A stretch of 64,000 nt of DNA from Gammaproteobacteria bacterium (GCA_026398875.1 JAPLSB010000021.1:1-64000), one strand, 5' to 3'; positions 7,851 to 17,403 are shown, counted from the first letter of the stretch. Numbers and translations are program-made. The notes: generated by a model from the sequence alone, not told the origin.

Positions 7851-8801
7851 TCAGCGCGGCTCGATCGCGCCGAGGTGCCGGCTGACCGTCCACAGCGCCG
7901 CCAGCCAGCCGAGCGCGGCGCCGGCGCCGAACACGGCGAACACCGTGTCCACGCCAAGCGTGCCTGCGCCCGTGCCGATGCCGTACAGCCCGGAAAGCGT
8001 CTGGGCTGGCCCGGCCAGCGCCAGCCCCGCACCGAACACCATCAGGCAGGCCAGCAGCGCACCGCTCAGGCCGTACCAGAGGCCGGTGTACAGGAACGGC
8101 CGGCGGATGAAGGCGTCCGAGGCGCCGATCAGCTTCAGCACAAGGATTTCCTCGCGCCGCGAGGCGATGTCGAGACGGATGGTGTTGGCGACCACCACCA
8201 GCACCGCCAGCGCCAGCGCCCCGGCGATCAGCAGGATCAGCCGCTCGATGACGGCCAGGATCGCGTACAGCCGCTCCAGCCATTCGCGGTCGAGCCGCGC
8301 GCTGTCGACTTCCGGCAGCCGGGTCAGCGCGTCGAGCAAGGCCTCGGCCTGCGCCTTCGGCAGCGCTGCATCCGGGGTTGCCACGATGGTCGCCGGCAGC
8401 GGATTGTCGCTGAGCATGTCGAGCGCTTCGCCGAAGCCGGAGTGGGCCTTGAACTCGGCCAGCGCGGCATCGCGGGAGATGTATTTCGCTTCGCCGATCC
8501 CCGGCTTGCGCGCGATGGTGGCGTGCAGTTGGCGGCCGGCGGCCTCGTCGACGGTGTCCTTCAGGAACAGCGACACGCGCAGCGAGCCCTTGAGGCCCGA
8601 CGACGCCGCGTCGAGCCCGCCGAGCACGGCGTACAGCCCGGCCGGCAGCGCCAGGGTGATGCCGATCACCAGCGCCGTCAGCAAGGTGCCGAACGGACGG
8701 CGCGCCAGCTGATCGAGCGTCGCCGAGATCGCCCGCGTGTGGTCGAGCAGCCAGCGCGAGCCGGCGGCCGGCGCAGCGCGGACCCGCTTGGCGCCGCTCA
8801 C
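7851..8801 (-). CDS. ftsX: Cell division protein FtsX (ABC transporter permease-like)
   Basis: This is the membrane partner of FtsE in the divisome complex that activates peptidoglycan amidases at septation. The 316-residue protein has an N-terminal cytoplasmic tail, a first helix (about residues 38-60), a periplasmic domain of about 100 residues (SLRVSLFLKDTVDEA to DREWLERLYA) and three C-terminal helices of the FtsX/MacB permease domain (IRLDIASRREEILVLKLIGASDAFIRRPF lies between the helices). The start is GTG at 8801, overlapping the stop of ftsE by 4 nt (GTGA). It is the last gene of the thiD-thiE-hemL-ftsY-ftsE-ftsX run. Confidence 0.95.
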   Translation of the reverse strand: MSGAKRVRAAPAAGSRWLLDHTRAISATLDQLARRPFGTLLTALVIGITLALPAGLYAVLGGLDAASSGLKGSLRVSLFLKDTVDEAAGRQLHATIARKPGIGEAKYISRDAALAEFKAHSGFGEALDMLSDNPLPATIVATPDAALPKAQAEALLDALTRLPEVDSARLDREWLERLYAILAVIERLILLIAGALALAVLVVVANTIRLDIASRREEILVLKLIGASDAFIRRPFLYTGLWYGLSGALLACLMVFGAGLALAGPAQTLSGLYGIGTGAGTLGVDTVFAVFGAGAALGWLAALWTVSRHLGAIEPR

Positions 8802-9493
8802 GAGACGCTCCCGGCATCGCCGTGGTCGTCGACCAGCTGGCCATCCTGCAGGCTCAGGATCCGGTGCGGCAGGCGGCGGATCAGCCCCAGTGCATGGGTG
8901 GCCACCAGCACGCTGACGCCGACCTCGTTGAAGCGGCCGAACAGCTGCATGATCTCGGCGGCCATCGCCGGGTCGAGGTTGCCGGTCGGTTCATCGGCGA
9001 TCAGCAGCCGTGGCCGCGCGACCACCGCCCGGGCGATGCCGACCCGTTGCTGCTCGCCGCCGGACAGCGTCACCGGCCAGTCGCGTTCGCGGCCGCGCAG
9101 GCCGACTGCGTCGAGCGCGGCGCGCACCCGGCGGCCGATGTCGTCGCCGGAGTGGCCGCGGATGATCAGCGGCATCGCCACGTTGTCGAACACGCTGCGA
9201 TCCGGCAGCAGCGCGAAGTTCTGGAAAATCATGCCGAACTGCCGGCGATAGGCCGGCACCGCGCGCGGCCTCAGTGCCGACAGCGTCTGCCCGTCGACGG
9301 TGATCTCGCCGCTGACTGGCCGCTCCAGCAGCGCGATCAGCTTCAGCACGGTCGACTTGCCGGCGCCGCTCGGGCCGGTCAGGAACGCCATCTCGCCGTG
9401 ACCGAGCGTGAAATCGGCGTCGCGCAGGATCTCGCGGCCGCCGTCACGATACCGGTAGCTGACCTGCGAGAAGCGGATCAGCGCCTCGCTCAA
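8798..9493 (-). CDS. ftsE: Cell division ATP-binding protein FtsE
   Basis: This ABC ATPase drives the FtsEX complex on the inner face of the membrane. In its 231 residues the Walker A (GPSGAGKST, 40-48), the signature LSGGEQQR, Walker B with LLIADEPTGNLD, and the switch histidine (VATHALGL) are all present. The start is TTG at 9493, preceded by GGAG 7 nt upstream and overlapping the ftsY stop (TTGA). The weak start may hold FtsE output below that of FtsY. Both gene junctions are 4-nt overlaps, so translation of ftsY, ftsE and ftsX is probably coupled. Confidence 0.96.
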   Translation of the reverse strand: MSEALIRFSQVSYRYRDGGREILRDADFTLGHGEMAFLTGPSGAGKSTVLKLIALLERPVSGEITVDGQTLSALRPRAVPAYRRQFGMIFQNFALLPDRSVFDNVAMPLIIRGHSGDDIGRRVRAALDAVGLRGRERDWPVTLSGGEQQRVGIARAVVARPRLLIADEPTGNLDPAMAAEIMQLFGRFNEVGVSVLVATHALGLIRRLPHRILSLQDGQLVDDHGDAGSVS

Positions 9494-10440
9494 CGCCCGT
9501 CTCCGAGAGCAGCGCCGCCGACCAGCGCTTCGGCGTAGGCATCGGCGTCGAACACTTCGAGATCGTCGATCGCTTCGCCGAGGCCGACGAAGCGCACCGG
9601 CAGCGCCATCCGCTTGGCGATCGCCAGCAGCACGCCGCCCTTGGCGGTGCCGTCGAGCTTGGTGATGGTCAGGCCGGTCAGGCCGATCGCCTCGTGGAAC
9701 TGCACGGCCTGGTTCAGCGCGTTGCCGCCGGCGGTGCCATCGACCACCAGCATCACTTCGTGCGGCGCGTAGGTGTCGAGCTTCTGGACCACGCGGCGGA
9801 TCTTGCGCAGCTCGTCCATCAGGTGGCTCTGGGTGTGCAGGCGGCCGGCGGTATCGGCGATCACCACGTCGATGCCGCGCGCCTTGGCGGCCTGCACGGC
9901 GTCGAAGATCACCGAGGCCGAATCGGCTCCGGCGCCCTGCGACAGGATCGGCACGCCGGCGCGCTCCGACCAGGTGGTCAGCTGCTCGACAGCCGCCGCG
10001 CGGAAGGTGTCGCCAGCGGCCAGCAGCACGCTCTTGCCGTCCTTCTTGAACTTCGCCGCCATCTTGCCGATGGTCGTGGTCTTGCCGGCGCCGTTGATGC
10101 CGGCGACGAAGATCACGTACGGCTTGATGTCGCTCGGCACCACCAGCGGCTTGGCGCAGGGGCCGATGATGTCGAGCAGCGCCTTCTTCAGCTCCTTGCG
10201 CAGCTGCGTCTCGGTCTTGATGCGGCCGGCCATCACCTCGTTGCGCAAGGTCTGGGTCAGCTGCATCGTCGCCTCGACGCCGGCGTCGGCAATCAGCAGG
10301 CGTTCCTCGATGATCTCGATCGCGTCATCGTTGAGCTTGTCGTCGGTGAACAGGCGGCCGAGGTCATAGGTCAGCCAGGAATCACCCTTGTTGATCTTCT
10401 TGCGAAGCTTCGCGATGAAGCCGGCGTTCTCCTCGCTCAT
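9490..10440 (-). CDS. ftsY: Signal recognition particle receptor FtsY
   Basis: This GTPase receptor docks SRP-ribosome complexes at the membrane for co-translational insertion. The 316-residue protein contains the N domain followed by the G domain with G1 loop [11 protein letters not shown] (about 113-123), G3 DTAGRLHTQ near 196 and G4 [10 protein letters not shown] near 268. The long acidic A domain of enterobacterial FtsY is absent; only a short N-terminal segment precedes the NG domain, as in many other gammaproteobacteria. The ATG overlaps the hemL stop by 4 nt and its own stop overlaps the ftsE start. Confidence 0.97.
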   Translation of the reverse strand: MSEENAGFIAKLRKKINKGDSWLTYDLGRLFTDDKLNDDAIEIIEERLLIADAGVEATMQLTQTLRNEVMAGRIKTETQLRKELKKALLDIIGPCAKPLVVPSDIKPYVIFVAGINGAGKTTTIGKMAAKFKKDGKSVLLAAGDTFRAAAVEQLTTWSERAGVPILSQGAGADSASVIFDAVQAAKARGIDVVIADTAGRLHTQSHLMDELRKIRRVVQKLDTYAPHEVMLVVDGTAGGNALNQAVQFHEAIGLTGLTITKLDGTAKGGVLLAIAKRMALPVRFVGLGEAIDDLEVFDADAYAEALVGGAALGDGR

Positions 10441-11726
10441 GCCGCTTTCAGCTCCGCGAAGGCTTCACGCGCCGCCATGATGGTCAGCTCCACTTCGCGC
10501 GGGCCGTGCGCGGCCGACACGAAGCCGGCTTCGTAGGCGCTCGGCGCGAGGTAGATGCCGCGCGCCAGCATCGCGTGGAAGAAGCGTTTGAACTGTTCCA
10601 GGTTGCACTGCGTCACTTCGGCGAAGCTGGTGATCGCCGGCCGGTCGGTGAAGAACAGGCCGAACATCGAGCCGAGCTGCACGGTGGTGAACGGAATGCC
10701 GGCGGCCTTCGCCGCCGCATTCAGGCCCGTCAGGATCGCGGCGGTGGTCGCTTCGAGCTTTGCGTAGATCGCCGCGTCGTCGAGCGTCTTCAGCAGCGCG
10801 ATGCCCGCCGCCATCGCCAGCGGATTGCCGGAAAGCGTGCCGGCCTGGTAGACCGGCCCGGCCGGAGACAGCTTCTGCATGATCTCGCGGCGGCCGCCGA
10901 AAGCGCCGACCGGCAGGCCGCCGCCGATGATCTTGCCCAAGGTGACCATGTCCGGGGTGATGCCGTAGACGCCGGCCGCGCCCTTCGGGCCGACCCGAAA
11001 ACCCGTCATCACCTCGTCGAAGATCAGCACCGCGCCGTCCGCCTTGCAGAGCTTCTGCAAGCCTTCGAGGAAGCCGGGCTTGGGCAGGATGCAGTTCATG
11101 TTGCCGGCCACCGGCTCGACGATCACGCAGGCGATCTGCCCGGCATTGGCCTTGAACAGCGCTTCGACCGAACCGAGGTCGTTGTAGTCGGCGGTCAGCG
11201 TGTGCTGGGCGAAATCGGCCGGCACGCCGGGCGAGGTCGGCACGCCGAAAGTCAGCGCGCCCGAACCGGCCTTGACCAGCAGCGAGTCGGAATGGCCGTG
11301 GTAGCAGCCCTCGAACTTCAGGATCTTGTCGCGGCCGGTGTAGCCGCGCGCCAGCCGCAGCGCGCTCATCGTCGCTTCGGTGCCCGACGAGCACAGCCGC
11401 ACCTGTTCCAGTCCCGGCACCCGGGCGCAGAGCAGTTCGGCCATGGTGATCTCGGCTTCGGTCGGCGCGCCGTAGGACACGCCGATCTGCGCCTGCGCGA
11501 CGATCGCGTCGCGGACCGCCGGATGCTGGTGGCCGAGGATCATCGGGCCCCAGCTGCCGATGTAGTCGACGTAGGCCTTGCCGTCGGCATCGGTGATGTA
11601 GGCGCCGTCGGCCGAGGCAATGAAGCGCGGCGTGCCGCCGACTGCGCGAAATGCGCGCACCGGCGAATTGACACCGCCGGGGATCGAGGCCTGGGCACGT
11701 TCGAACAGCGCTTCGGAGCGGGTCAT
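10437..11726 (-). CDS. hemL: Glutamate-1-semialdehyde 2,1-aminomutase
   Basis: This PLP enzyme of the C5 pathway converts glutamate-1-semialdehyde to 5-aminolevulinate, the first committed heme precursor. The 429-residue length is typical. The PLP-binding lysine is Lys265 in [18 protein letters not shown], and [12 protein letters not shown] precedes it. It starts at an ATG 27 nt downstream of thiE and its stop overlaps ftsY by 4 nt. The thiD-thiE-hemL grouping is known from pseudomonads; the direct coupling to ftsY is less usual and ties heme supply and protein targeting to one transcript. Confidence 0.97.
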   Translation of the reverse strand: MTRSEALFERAQASIPGGVNSPVRAFRAVGGTPRFIASADGAYITDADGKAYVDYIGSWGPMILGHQHPAVRDAIVAQAQIGVSYGAPTEAEITMAELLCARVPGLEQVRLCSSGTEATMSALRLARGYTGRDKILKFEGCYHGHSDSLLVKAGSGALTFGVPTSPGVPADFAQHTLTADYNDLGSVEALFKANAGQIACVIVEPVAGNMNCILPKPGFLEGLQKLCKADGAVLIFDEVMTGFRVGPKGAAGVYGITPDMVTLGKIIGGGLPVGAFGGRREIMQKLSPAGPVYQAGTLSGNPLAMAAGIALLKTLDDAAIYAKLEATTAAILTGLNAAAKAAGIPFTTVQLGSMFGLFFTDRPAITSFAEVTQCNLEQFKRFFHAMLARGIYLAPSAYEAGFVSAAHGPREVELTIMAAREAFAELKAA

Positions 11727-11753
11727 GCGGTCGTTTCCAGTCCTGGTCGTGGA

Positions 11754-12395
11754 TCAGCGGGGCGGCGCCGCGAACAGCGCGCAGTAGGCGCGGGCGCGGC
11801 GTTCGATGGTGGCCGGGTCGCCGGCCCCGAACAGGCCATCGACGGCGGCCAGCCAGTCGGCACCGGCGGCGAGCAGCAGCGCGCCATTATCCGGCGTCAC
11901 GCCGCCGATTGCGCAGATCGGCGCGCCGATCCTCTGCCGCGCCGCGCCGAGCACGGCGGGATCGGCCGGCGGGGCGTCCGGCTTGGTGGTCGAGGCGAAG
12001 AAGCGGCCGAAGGCGACATAGCTGGCACCTTGGGTCAGCGCGGTCTCGGCCCGGAGCAGGTCCGAGGCGCAGCTGGCGCCGATCAGGGCCGTCGGCCCGA
12101 GACTGGCGCGTGCCGCTTCCAGCCTGCCGTCGGACCGGCCCAGGTGGGCGCCATCGGCACCGATGGCGGCAGCCAGCGCCGCATCGTCATTGACGATGAA
12201 GCGCGCGCCGCCCGCGCGGCACAGCGCCAGCAGCGCTTCGGCGTTGCGCTGCCGACGGTCGGGCGCGCTGGCCTTGTCGCGGTACTGCAGCAGCCGGGCG
12301 CCGCCGGCGATGGCGGCGGCGCAGGCATCGAGCAGCCGCGCCGGATCGGCGGCGAGCGTGTCCGGTGTCACGGCATAGAGCAGGCGTTCGGTCAT
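11754..12395 (-). CDS. thiE: Thiamine phosphate synthase
   Basis: This enzyme joins hydroxymethylpyrimidine diphosphate and thiazole phosphate to give thiamine monophosphate. The 213-residue protein is a TIM barrel. The pyrimidine-site motif LLQYRDK is at about residues 35-41, and GASCAS, VAFGRFFASTTKPDAP and AIGGVTPDN follow as phosphate-binding loops. The open frame continues far upstream, but the ATG at 12395 is right because it overlaps the thiD stop (ATGA) and gives the normal N-terminus (MTERLLYAVTP). It is translated after thiD in the same operon, so the two thiamine enzymes are probably made together. Confidence 0.96.
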   Translation of the reverse strand: MTERLLYAVTPDTLAADPARLLDACAAAIAGGARLLQYRDKASAPDRRQRNAEALLALCRAGGARFIVNDDAALAAAIGADGAHLGRSDGRLEAARASLGPTALIGASCASDLLRAETALTQGASYVAFGRFFASTTKPDAPPADPAVLGAARQRIGAPICAIGGVTPDNGALLLAAGADWLAAVDGLFGAGDPATIERRARAYCALFAAPPR

Positions 12396-13168
12396 TGCAG
12401 GAGGCGTCCGGGAATGCGGCGGCCCAGGCCGAGGGCGACCGCGCGCGCCAGCGCCGCCTGGGTCCAGCGCTGGCCGGCGACGATCGCCTCGTCCGCCGTG
12501 TCGCCCAGCGCCAGCCGGGCCGCGATGGCGCTGGCCAGCGTGCAGCCGGCGCCGTGGAAGGTTTCCGGCAGGCGCGGCCAGTCGTGGACCCGCACCGGCG
12601 GAGTGCCGCCGTAGGCGCGATTGACGACGGTCGGGGCGGCTTCGTCGCCACCGGTGATCAGCACGCGCTGACAGCCGTCGGCCAGCAGCGCCGCCGCGCA
12701 GGCGGCCAGATCGCCGGCGGCGTCCGGCACCAGCCGACGCGCCTCGGCGGCATTCGGGGTCAGCACCGTGACCTGCGGCAGCAGCAGCGCCCGCAGGGCG
12801 GGCGGGAACCCGGCGGCGACCAGATCGGTGCCGCCGCCGGCGCGCAGCACCGGATCGCAGACCACCGGCACCGCGAGCCGGGCCAGGTGACGGACGATCA
12901 CCGGCAGCTGCGCCGGGTTGCCGAGCAGGCCGAGCTTGACGGCATCCGGCCGGACATCGGCCAGCAGCACGGTCAGCTGCTCGTCGAGCAGCGCGGGATC
13001 GGTGGCGACCACCCGGCGCACGTCGCGGCTGTCCTGCACGGTCAGCGCGGTGATCGCGCCGAGCGCATGAACGCCGTGCGCGGCCAGGGTTTCGATGTCG
13101 GCCTGCAGGCCGGCGCCACCGCCCGGATCGTGGCCGGACAGGCATAGCACGGTGCTGGGGCGGCTCAT
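12392..13168 (-). CDS. thiD: Hydroxymethylpyrimidine/phosphomethylpyrimidine kinase
   Basis: This ribokinase-fold enzyme phosphorylates HMP twice to HMP diphosphate, the substrate of ThiE encoded directly downstream. The 258-residue protein starts MSRPSTVLCLSGHDPGGGAGLQAD, with the substrate-binding glycine-rich N-terminus typical of ThiD; the C-terminal anion hole is in FHGAGCTLASAIAARLALG. An upstream in-frame TTG at 13210 is rejected because the ATG at 13168 gives the family N-terminus. I see no TPP riboswitch motifs in the leader. It is the first gene of the run through ftsX, and its promoter must lie in the gene-free interval at 13169-13523. Confidence 0.95.
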   Translation of the reverse strand: MSRPSTVLCLSGHDPGGGAGLQADIETLAAHGVHALGAITALTVQDSRDVRRVVATDPALLDEQLTVLLADVRPDAVKLGLLGNPAQLPVIVRHLARLAVPVVCDPVLRAGGGTDLVAAGFPPALRALLLPQVTVLTPNAAEARRLVPDAAGDLAACAAALLADGCQRVLITGGDEAAPTVVNRAYGGTPPVRVHDWPRLPETFHGAGCTLASAIAARLALGDTADEAIVAGQRWTQAALARAVALGLGRRIPGRLLQ

Positions 13169-13240
13169 CGGCGGCGGTCCGGAAAAGAGGTGGCGAAAAA
13201 AGCTTGACAAGACGCGGTTCGCGACTGCGGCGGGCGGCAG

Positions 13241-13249
13241 TTATGCACA
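13241..13249 (+). promoter_or_regulatory. DnaA box (TTATGCACA)
   Basis: A perfect match to the TTATNCACA DnaA-box consensus in a non-coding, AT-rich interval 73 nt upstream of the thiD start. Confidence 0.5.
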
Positions 13250-13419
13250 TCGAAATGGCGATATCGCCGCAAAGCCCCGTGGCTGCGACACAAATCCGTC
13301 AAAAAGCCTGAAAAACTCGTCAACACTTTGAATTAATTGAATAAAGCGGCATGGTCATAAATTAGCCGCAACGCGGAAAATCCATGGTGGGACCGTCACT
13401 TACGCGGCCTCCCCAAGGC

Positions 13420-13440
13420 TTGTTCACAAGCTTATCCACA
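13420..13440 (+). promoter_or_regulatory. Pair of DnaA boxes, one perfect (TTATCCACA)
   Basis: TTATCCACA (13432-13440) is the strong R1-type box. TTGTTCACA (13420-13428) differs from consensus at one position and has the same orientation, 12 nt centre to centre, about one helical turn, which suits cooperative DnaA binding. Confidence 0.5.
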
Positions 13441-13523
13441 GAAACTGTGTGTGAACTGATCTTTTCCATAGATTTCAGTGATTAAGCGCCGATTCTTGAG
13501 GTAACGACGAGTTCTGCCCTCAA

Positions 13524-14210
13524 TCAGTGCATATCGTTCAGGTAACTGCTGCCAAGTGCGCTCATCTGGTTTTCGATGTGGCTGGCGCGGCCCAGCACGT
13601 AGGCCGATGGCCGATCCAGCCGGAGCCGCACCGGGTTCGGCAGCACTGCGGCCAGCAGCGCGCATTCGCGGCGCGTCAGCCGGGCGGCCGGCTTGTGGAA
13701 GTAGGTCTGCGCGGCGGCTTCCACGCCATAGACGCCGGGGCCGAACTGGGCGACGTTGAGATACACCTCCAGCACCCGCCGCTTCGGCCACAGCAGCTCG
13801 ATCAGCACCGTGTAGCCGACTTCCAGGCCCTTGCGCAGATAGCTGCGCCCGGACCACAGGAACAGGTTCTTGGCGGTCTGCTGGCTGATGGTCGACGCGC
13901 CCCGGACCCGCCGCGAGCGCTTGTTGTGGTCGAGCGCCTTGTCGATCGCCTCGAAATCGAAGCCCCAGTGTTCGGGAAACTTCTGGTCTTCGGCAGCCAC
14001 CATCGCCAGCGCCGCCGCCGGCGCGATCCGCTCCCACGGCACCCAGTCGTAGCGGACCTCGGGCGCGTCGGAGGCCAGCATGAAGGCGCTGGTGAACGGC
14101 GGCACCACGCGCAGGATCAGCACCTGCAGCACCGCCAGCGCGGCGAACAGCAGCGGCGAAACGGCCAGCCAGAACAGCGGGCTGCGGCGGCGCAGGGACA
14201 GGCGGCGCAT
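13524..14210 (-). CDS. mtgA: Monofunctional biosynthetic peptidoglycan transglycosylase
   Basis: This GT51 enzyme polymerises lipid II into glycan strands without a transpeptidase domain. The 228-residue protein has an N-terminal membrane anchor (about residues 12-34), catalytic Glu74 in [14 protein letters not shown], and the [16 protein letters not shown] motif (104-119), followed by [15 protein letters not shown]. The ATG at 14210 is chosen because it overlaps the stop of the upstream TRIC-family gene by one base (TGATG) and sets the anchor correctly. A longer open frame upstream has no coding support. It forms a two-gene unit with the TRIC-family gene. Confidence 0.95.
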   Translation of the reverse strand: MRRLSLRRRSPLFWLAVSPLLFAALAVLQVLILRVVPPFTSAFMLASDAPEVRYDWVPWERIAPAAALAMVAAEDQKFPEHWGFDFEAIDKALDHNKRSRRVRGASTISQQTAKNLFLWSGRSYLRKGLEVGYTVLIELLWPKRRVLEVYLNVAQFGPGVYGVEAAAQTYFHKPAARLTRRECALLAAVLPNPVRLRLDRPSAYVLGRASHIENQMSALGSSYLNDMH

Positions 14211-14842
14211 CAGTCCGGGCTCCGGTCGGCGGCGTCGGGCAGCGAATACACCGGCAGCGACCAGTTCCAGACGATCGCCGCGAAGCGGATCGCTGCCACG
14301 GCCAGCATGCCGGTCAGCGTCGCCGGCCAGCGGCTGATGCCGAGATCGAGCAGCAGCACGTAGATCGACGCGCCGACGATCACCGCCACCGCGTACAGCT
14401 GGCCCTTGCGCAGGATCATCGGGATCTCGTTGCACAGCACGTCGCGCAGCAGGCCGCCGAAGGCCCCGGTGATGGTCGCCATGATCACCGCGATCAAGCC
14501 CGGATGGCCGGCACCGAGCGCCACCTGGGCGCCGGCGATCGAGAAGAACGCCAGCCCCAGCGCGTCGGCGATCTGCAGGCTCTGCAGCGGCGGACGCCGC
14601 CAGCGGGTGTAGGGAATGGTGGCCAGCGCCGCCAGCACGATCACCACGACATAGGTCGGCTCGCCGATCCAGAACACCGGATTGCGGTCGAGCAGGATGT
14701 CGCGGATGGTGCCGCCGCCGGTCGCGGTGACCAGCGCGATCACCACCACGCCCAGCACGTCGAGGCTCTTGCGGCCGGCCGCCAGCGCGCCGCTGATCGC
14801 GAACACGGCGACGCCGGCGTAGTCGAGAAGATGCAGGATCAT
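14210..14842 (-). CDS. Trimeric intracellular cation channel family protein (UPF0126)
   Basis: The 210-residue protein is built of two repeats of three helices with a seventh at the end, the TRIC/UPF0126 architecture. Both repeats keep the glycine-rich, basic signature: [13 protein letters not shown] near residue 40 and [17 protein letters not shown] near residue 127. Bacterial relatives are K+ or Na+ permeable homotrimeric channels or of unknown physiological role. It begins at ATG 14842 and ends overlapping the mtgA start. The 88-nt gap to metF shows no obvious terminator, so read-through from metF is possible. Confidence 0.9.
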   Translation of the reverse strand: MILHLLDYAGVAVFAISGALAAGRKSLDVLGVVVIALVTATGGGTIRDILLDRNPVFWIGEPTYVVVIVLAALATIPYTRWRRPPLQSLQIADALGLAFFSIAGAQVALGAGHPGLIAVIMATITGAFGGLLRDVLCNEIPMILRKGQLYAVAVIVGASIYVLLLDLGISRWPATLTGMLAVAAIRFAAIVWNWSLPVYSLPDAADRSPD

Positions 14843-14930
14843 GCGGCGCTGAGCTTAAGCCGATCGCGGCGCATCACGCTCGGCAACAGCGGCCCCGGCG
14901 GTGCTTCAGTCGGCGCCTGTCCGGCTGACC

Positions 14931-15785
14931 TCAGGCCGGCAGGCCGAGCTGCTTCCACAGCCGCAGCGTCGGTTCGACCTGGTTGAGCGTGTAGAAGTGG
15001 ATGCCCGGGGCGCCGCCCTTCAGCACGGTCTCGCAAAGGCGGCTGACGACGTCCAGGCCGAAGTCCTGCAGCGCCGCCTTGTCGTCCTGCAGCTGTTCCA
15101 GCCGCAGCCGGACCCAGCGCGGGATGTCCGCCCCGCAGGCGGCCGAGAAGCGCGTCAGCTGGGCGTGGTTGGTGATCGGCATGATGCCGGCGATCACCGG
15201 AATGGTGATGTTCGCTTTCGCGCAGCGTTCGAGGAAATCGAAGTAGGCGTCGGCGACGTAGAAATACTGCGTGATCGCGGCATCGGCGCCGGCGTCGACC
15301 TTGCGCCGGAAGGCTTCGAAATCGGCCTCAGGGCTGCGCGCCTGCGGGTGCATTTCCGGATAGGCGGCCACTTCCAGCTGGAAGCTGTCGCCGTGCGTCT
15401 GGCGGATGAACGACAGCAGCTCGCTGGCGTAGTGGAAATCGCCCGGCGCACCGGTGCCGATGGCCGTTGCCGGCAGGTCGCCGCGCAGCGCCACGATGCG
15501 CTTCACGCCGGCCGCCTTGTAGCGGTCGAGCAGAGTCGCGATCCGGGCTCGCGAGGAGCCGACGCAGGTCAGGTGCGGCGCCGCCTCGATGCCGGTGCTT
15601 TCGACGACCTTGACCACGGTGTCGTAGGTGCCGTCCTGGTCCGAGCCGCCGGCGCCGTAGGTCACCGAGAAGTACTTCGGCTTCAGTGCCGCCAGCGCCG
15701 CCGCGATGCCGGGCAGCTTGGCCACACCTTCTGGCGTGCGCGGCGGGAACAGCTCAAACGAAAACTGTGCGGGATGTGCCGCCAT
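14931..15785 (-). CDS. metF: 5,10-methylenetetrahydrofolate reductase
   Basis: This FAD enzyme makes 5-methyltetrahydrofolate for methionine synthesis. The 284-residue protein begins MAAHPAQFSFELFPPRTPEG, with the catalytic Glu of the SFELFPP motif, and shows PHLTCVGSSRA, VALRGDLP and ITQYFYVADAYFDF, the conserved barrel segments. ATG 15785 has AGGA 8 nt upstream; an in-frame ATG three codons earlier (15794) is possible. It lies downstream of ahcY on the same strand, separated by a terminator hairpin, so it may be partly co-transcribed. Together with ahcY and metK it serves the activated methyl cycle. Confidence 0.96.
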   Translation of the reverse strand: MAAHPAQFSFELFPPRTPEGVAKLPGIAAALAALKPKYFSVTYGAGGSDQDGTYDTVVKVVESTGIEAAPHLTCVGSSRARIATLLDRYKAAGVKRIVALRGDLPATAIGTGAPGDFHYASELLSFIRQTHGDSFQLEVAAYPEMHPQARSPEADFEAFRRKVDAGADAAITQYFYVADAYFDFLERCAKANITIPVIAGIMPITNHAQLTRFSAACGADIPRWVRLRLEQLQDDKAALQDFGLDVVSRLCETVLKGGAPGIHFYTLNQVEPTLRLWKQLGLPA

Positions 15786-15824
15786 GAAAAGCATCCTGTC
15801 GAGCTGCCGGCAGACGCGGACAGC

Positions 15825-15847
15825 AAAAAGGGGCAGTCGCCCGCCCC
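15825..15847 (-). terminator. Intrinsic terminator after ahcY
   Basis: On the minus strand a GGGGC/GCCCC stem (15843-15847 with 15830-15834) is followed by five T (15825-15829). A second, longer hairpin without a T tract (arms 15863-15876 and 15890-15903, one mismatch) lies between it and the ahcY stop. Together they probably attenuate ahcY transcription before metF. Confidence 0.65.
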
Positions 15848-15939
15848 CTGAAGGCTGACCGGGCCGGACTCGCGCGCCCCGAGGGCATGCGCGCGAATCC
15901 GGCCGGCGGGTTCCGGCGCCGCAGCGCCGGGCACCACAC

Positions 15940-17403
15940 TCAGTAGCGGTAGTGGTCCGGCTTGTACGGACCTTCGACCGGCACGCCGAGGTAATCGGCC
16001 TGGGCCGGCGTGAGCTTGGTCAGCTTGACGCCGATCTGCTCCAGATGCAGCGCCGCCACTTCCTCGTCCAACTTCTTCGGCAGGCGGTAGACCTGCTTTT
16101 CGTAGACGTCCTTGTTCTTCCAGAGGTCGATCGCCGCCAGCGTCTGGTTGGAGAACGAGTTCGACATCACGAACGCCGGGTGGCCGTGGGCGCAGCCGAG
16201 GTTGATCAGGCGGCCTTCGGCCAGGATGTAGATGCTACGGCCGGTGTCGCTGAACGTGTAGCGATCGACCTGCGGCTTGATCTGGTCACGCGAGGCGCTC
16301 GTGTCCTGGTTCAGGCGATCCATCTGGATCTCGTTGTCGAAGTGGCCGATGTTGCAGACCAGCGCGTTGTTCTTCATCGCCTTCATGTGCTCGAGGCTGA
16401 TGATGTCCTTGTTGCCGGTGGCCGAGACATAGATGTCGGCAAACGGCAGCACGTCTTCGATGGTCTTGACTTCGAAGCCTTCCATCGCCGCCTGCAGCGC
16501 ATTGATCGGATCGACTTCCGAGACGATCACGCGGGCGCCCAAGCCCCGCAAGCTGTGCGCCGAGCCCTTGCCGACATCGCCGTAGCCGGCGACGAAGGCG
16601 ACCTTGCCGGCGATCATCAGATCGGTGGCGCGCTTGATGCCGTCGGCCAGCGATTCACGGCAGCCGTAGAGGTTGTCGAACTTCGACTTGGTCACCGAGT
16701 CGTTGACGTTGATCGCCGGCACCAGCAGCTTGCCCGCTTCGAACATCTGGTACAGGCGGTGCACGCCGGTGGTGGTTTCTTCGGCCACACCGCGCCAGGC
16801 GGCGGCGACCTTGGTCCAGTAGCCCGGGCGCTCGGTCTTGGTCCGGCGCAGCAGGTCCTTGATCACCTGCTCCTCGTGGTTGCCCGACAGCGTGTCGATC
16901 CAGTTCGAACCGGCTTCCATCTCGACACCCTTGTGGATCAGGAGCGTCACGTCGCCGCCGTCGTCGATGACCAGTTCCGGGCCGCCGAGCGAGCCGTCCG
17001 GCAGCACGTGGGTCACGCAATCCAGCGTGCAGTCCCAGTATTCCTCGAGCGTCTCGCCCTTCCAGGCGAACACCGGCGTGCCGGCGGCGGCCACAGCCGC
17101 AGCAGCGTCATCCTGGGTCGAGAAGATGTTGCAGGACGCCCAGCGCACGTCGCCGCCGATCGCTTTCAGCGTCTCCAGCAGCACGGCGGTTTCCTTGGTC
17201 ATGTGCAGCGAGCCGGTCACGCGGACACCCTTCAGCGGCTGCAGCGGCGCGTACTTCTTGCGGATCGACATCAGGCCGGGCATTTCTTCCTCGGCCATGC
17301 GGATGCGCTTGCGGCCGAATTCGGCCAGCGACAGGTCGCGGACCTTGAAGTCGGCGACGCCATTCTTGTGCGGGGTGGTGCCGGGGTGCAGGACAGCGCT
17401 CAT
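15940..17403 (-). CDS. ahcY: S-adenosylhomocysteine hydrolase
   Basis: This NAD-dependent enzyme cleaves S-adenosylhomocysteine to adenosine and homocysteine, removing the product inhibitor of methyltransferases. The 487-residue protein has the NAD-binding [17 protein letters not shown], the substrate residues in [12 protein letters not shown] and [16 protein letters not shown], and the C-terminal KPDHYRY that reaches into the neighbouring subunit. The ATG at 17403 has GGAG 8 nt upstream. An earlier in-frame codon at 17457 abuts the riboswitch and is rejected. An SAH riboswitch occupies the leader, and a -10 element with an overlapping inverted repeat lies just before it. Confidence 0.98.
   Translation of the reverse strand: MSAVLHPGTTPHKNGVADFKVRDLSLAEFGRKRIRMAEEEMPGLMSIRKKYAPLQPLKGVRVTGSLHMTKETAVLLETLKAIGGDVRWASCNIFSTQDDAAAAVAAAGTPVFAWKGETLEEYWDCTLDCVTHVLPDGSLGGPELVIDDGGDVTLLIHKGVEMEAGSNWIDTLSGNHEEQVIKDLLRRTKTERPGYWTKVAAAWRGVAEETTTGVHRLYQMFEAGKLLVPAINVNDSVTKSKFDNLYGCRESLADGIKRATDLMIAGKVAFVAGYGDVGKGSAHSLRGLGARVIVSEVDPINALQAAMEGFEVKTIEDVLPFADIYVSATGNKDIISLEHMKAMKNNALVCNIGHFDNEIQMDRLNQDTSASRDQIKPQVDRYTFSDTGRSIYILAEGRLINLGCAHGHPAFVMSNSFSNQTLAAIDLWKNKDVYEKQVYRLPKKLDEEVAALHLEQIGVKLTKLTPAQADYLGVPVEGPYKPDHYRY

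Larger units (their letters stand above)
13169..13523. other. 355-bp AT-rich gene-free interval with DnaA boxes between mtgA and thiD
   Basis: No coding frame fits here. The interval is clearly AT-richer than its surroundings, most so at about 13300-13380. It holds two consensus DnaA boxes on the plus strand (TTATGCACA at 13241-13249 and TTATCCACA at 13432-13440) and a one-mismatch box (TTGTTCACA at 13420-13428). Short inverted repeats (GTTCACA/TGTGAAC and CACAG/CTGTG) surround the 13432 box. The thiD promoter must also be here. It may be a DnaA-controlled promoter, a DnaA-titration site or a replication origin; the sequence alone does not decide. Confidence 0.5.

Noticed and set aside
13169..13240. 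A TPP riboswitch before thiD
   Set aside because: None of the conserved THI-element blocks are present in the leader on the minus strand.
11754..13250. One long frame covering thiE and the upstream region as a possible fusion
   Set aside because: The N-terminal half is Arg/Pro-rich shadow of thiD in another frame. ThiE starts at 12395, overlapping the thiD stop by ATGA.
15786..15939. A second SAH riboswitch before metF
   Set aside because: The conserved blocks are absent; the hairpins there fit termination of ahcY instead.
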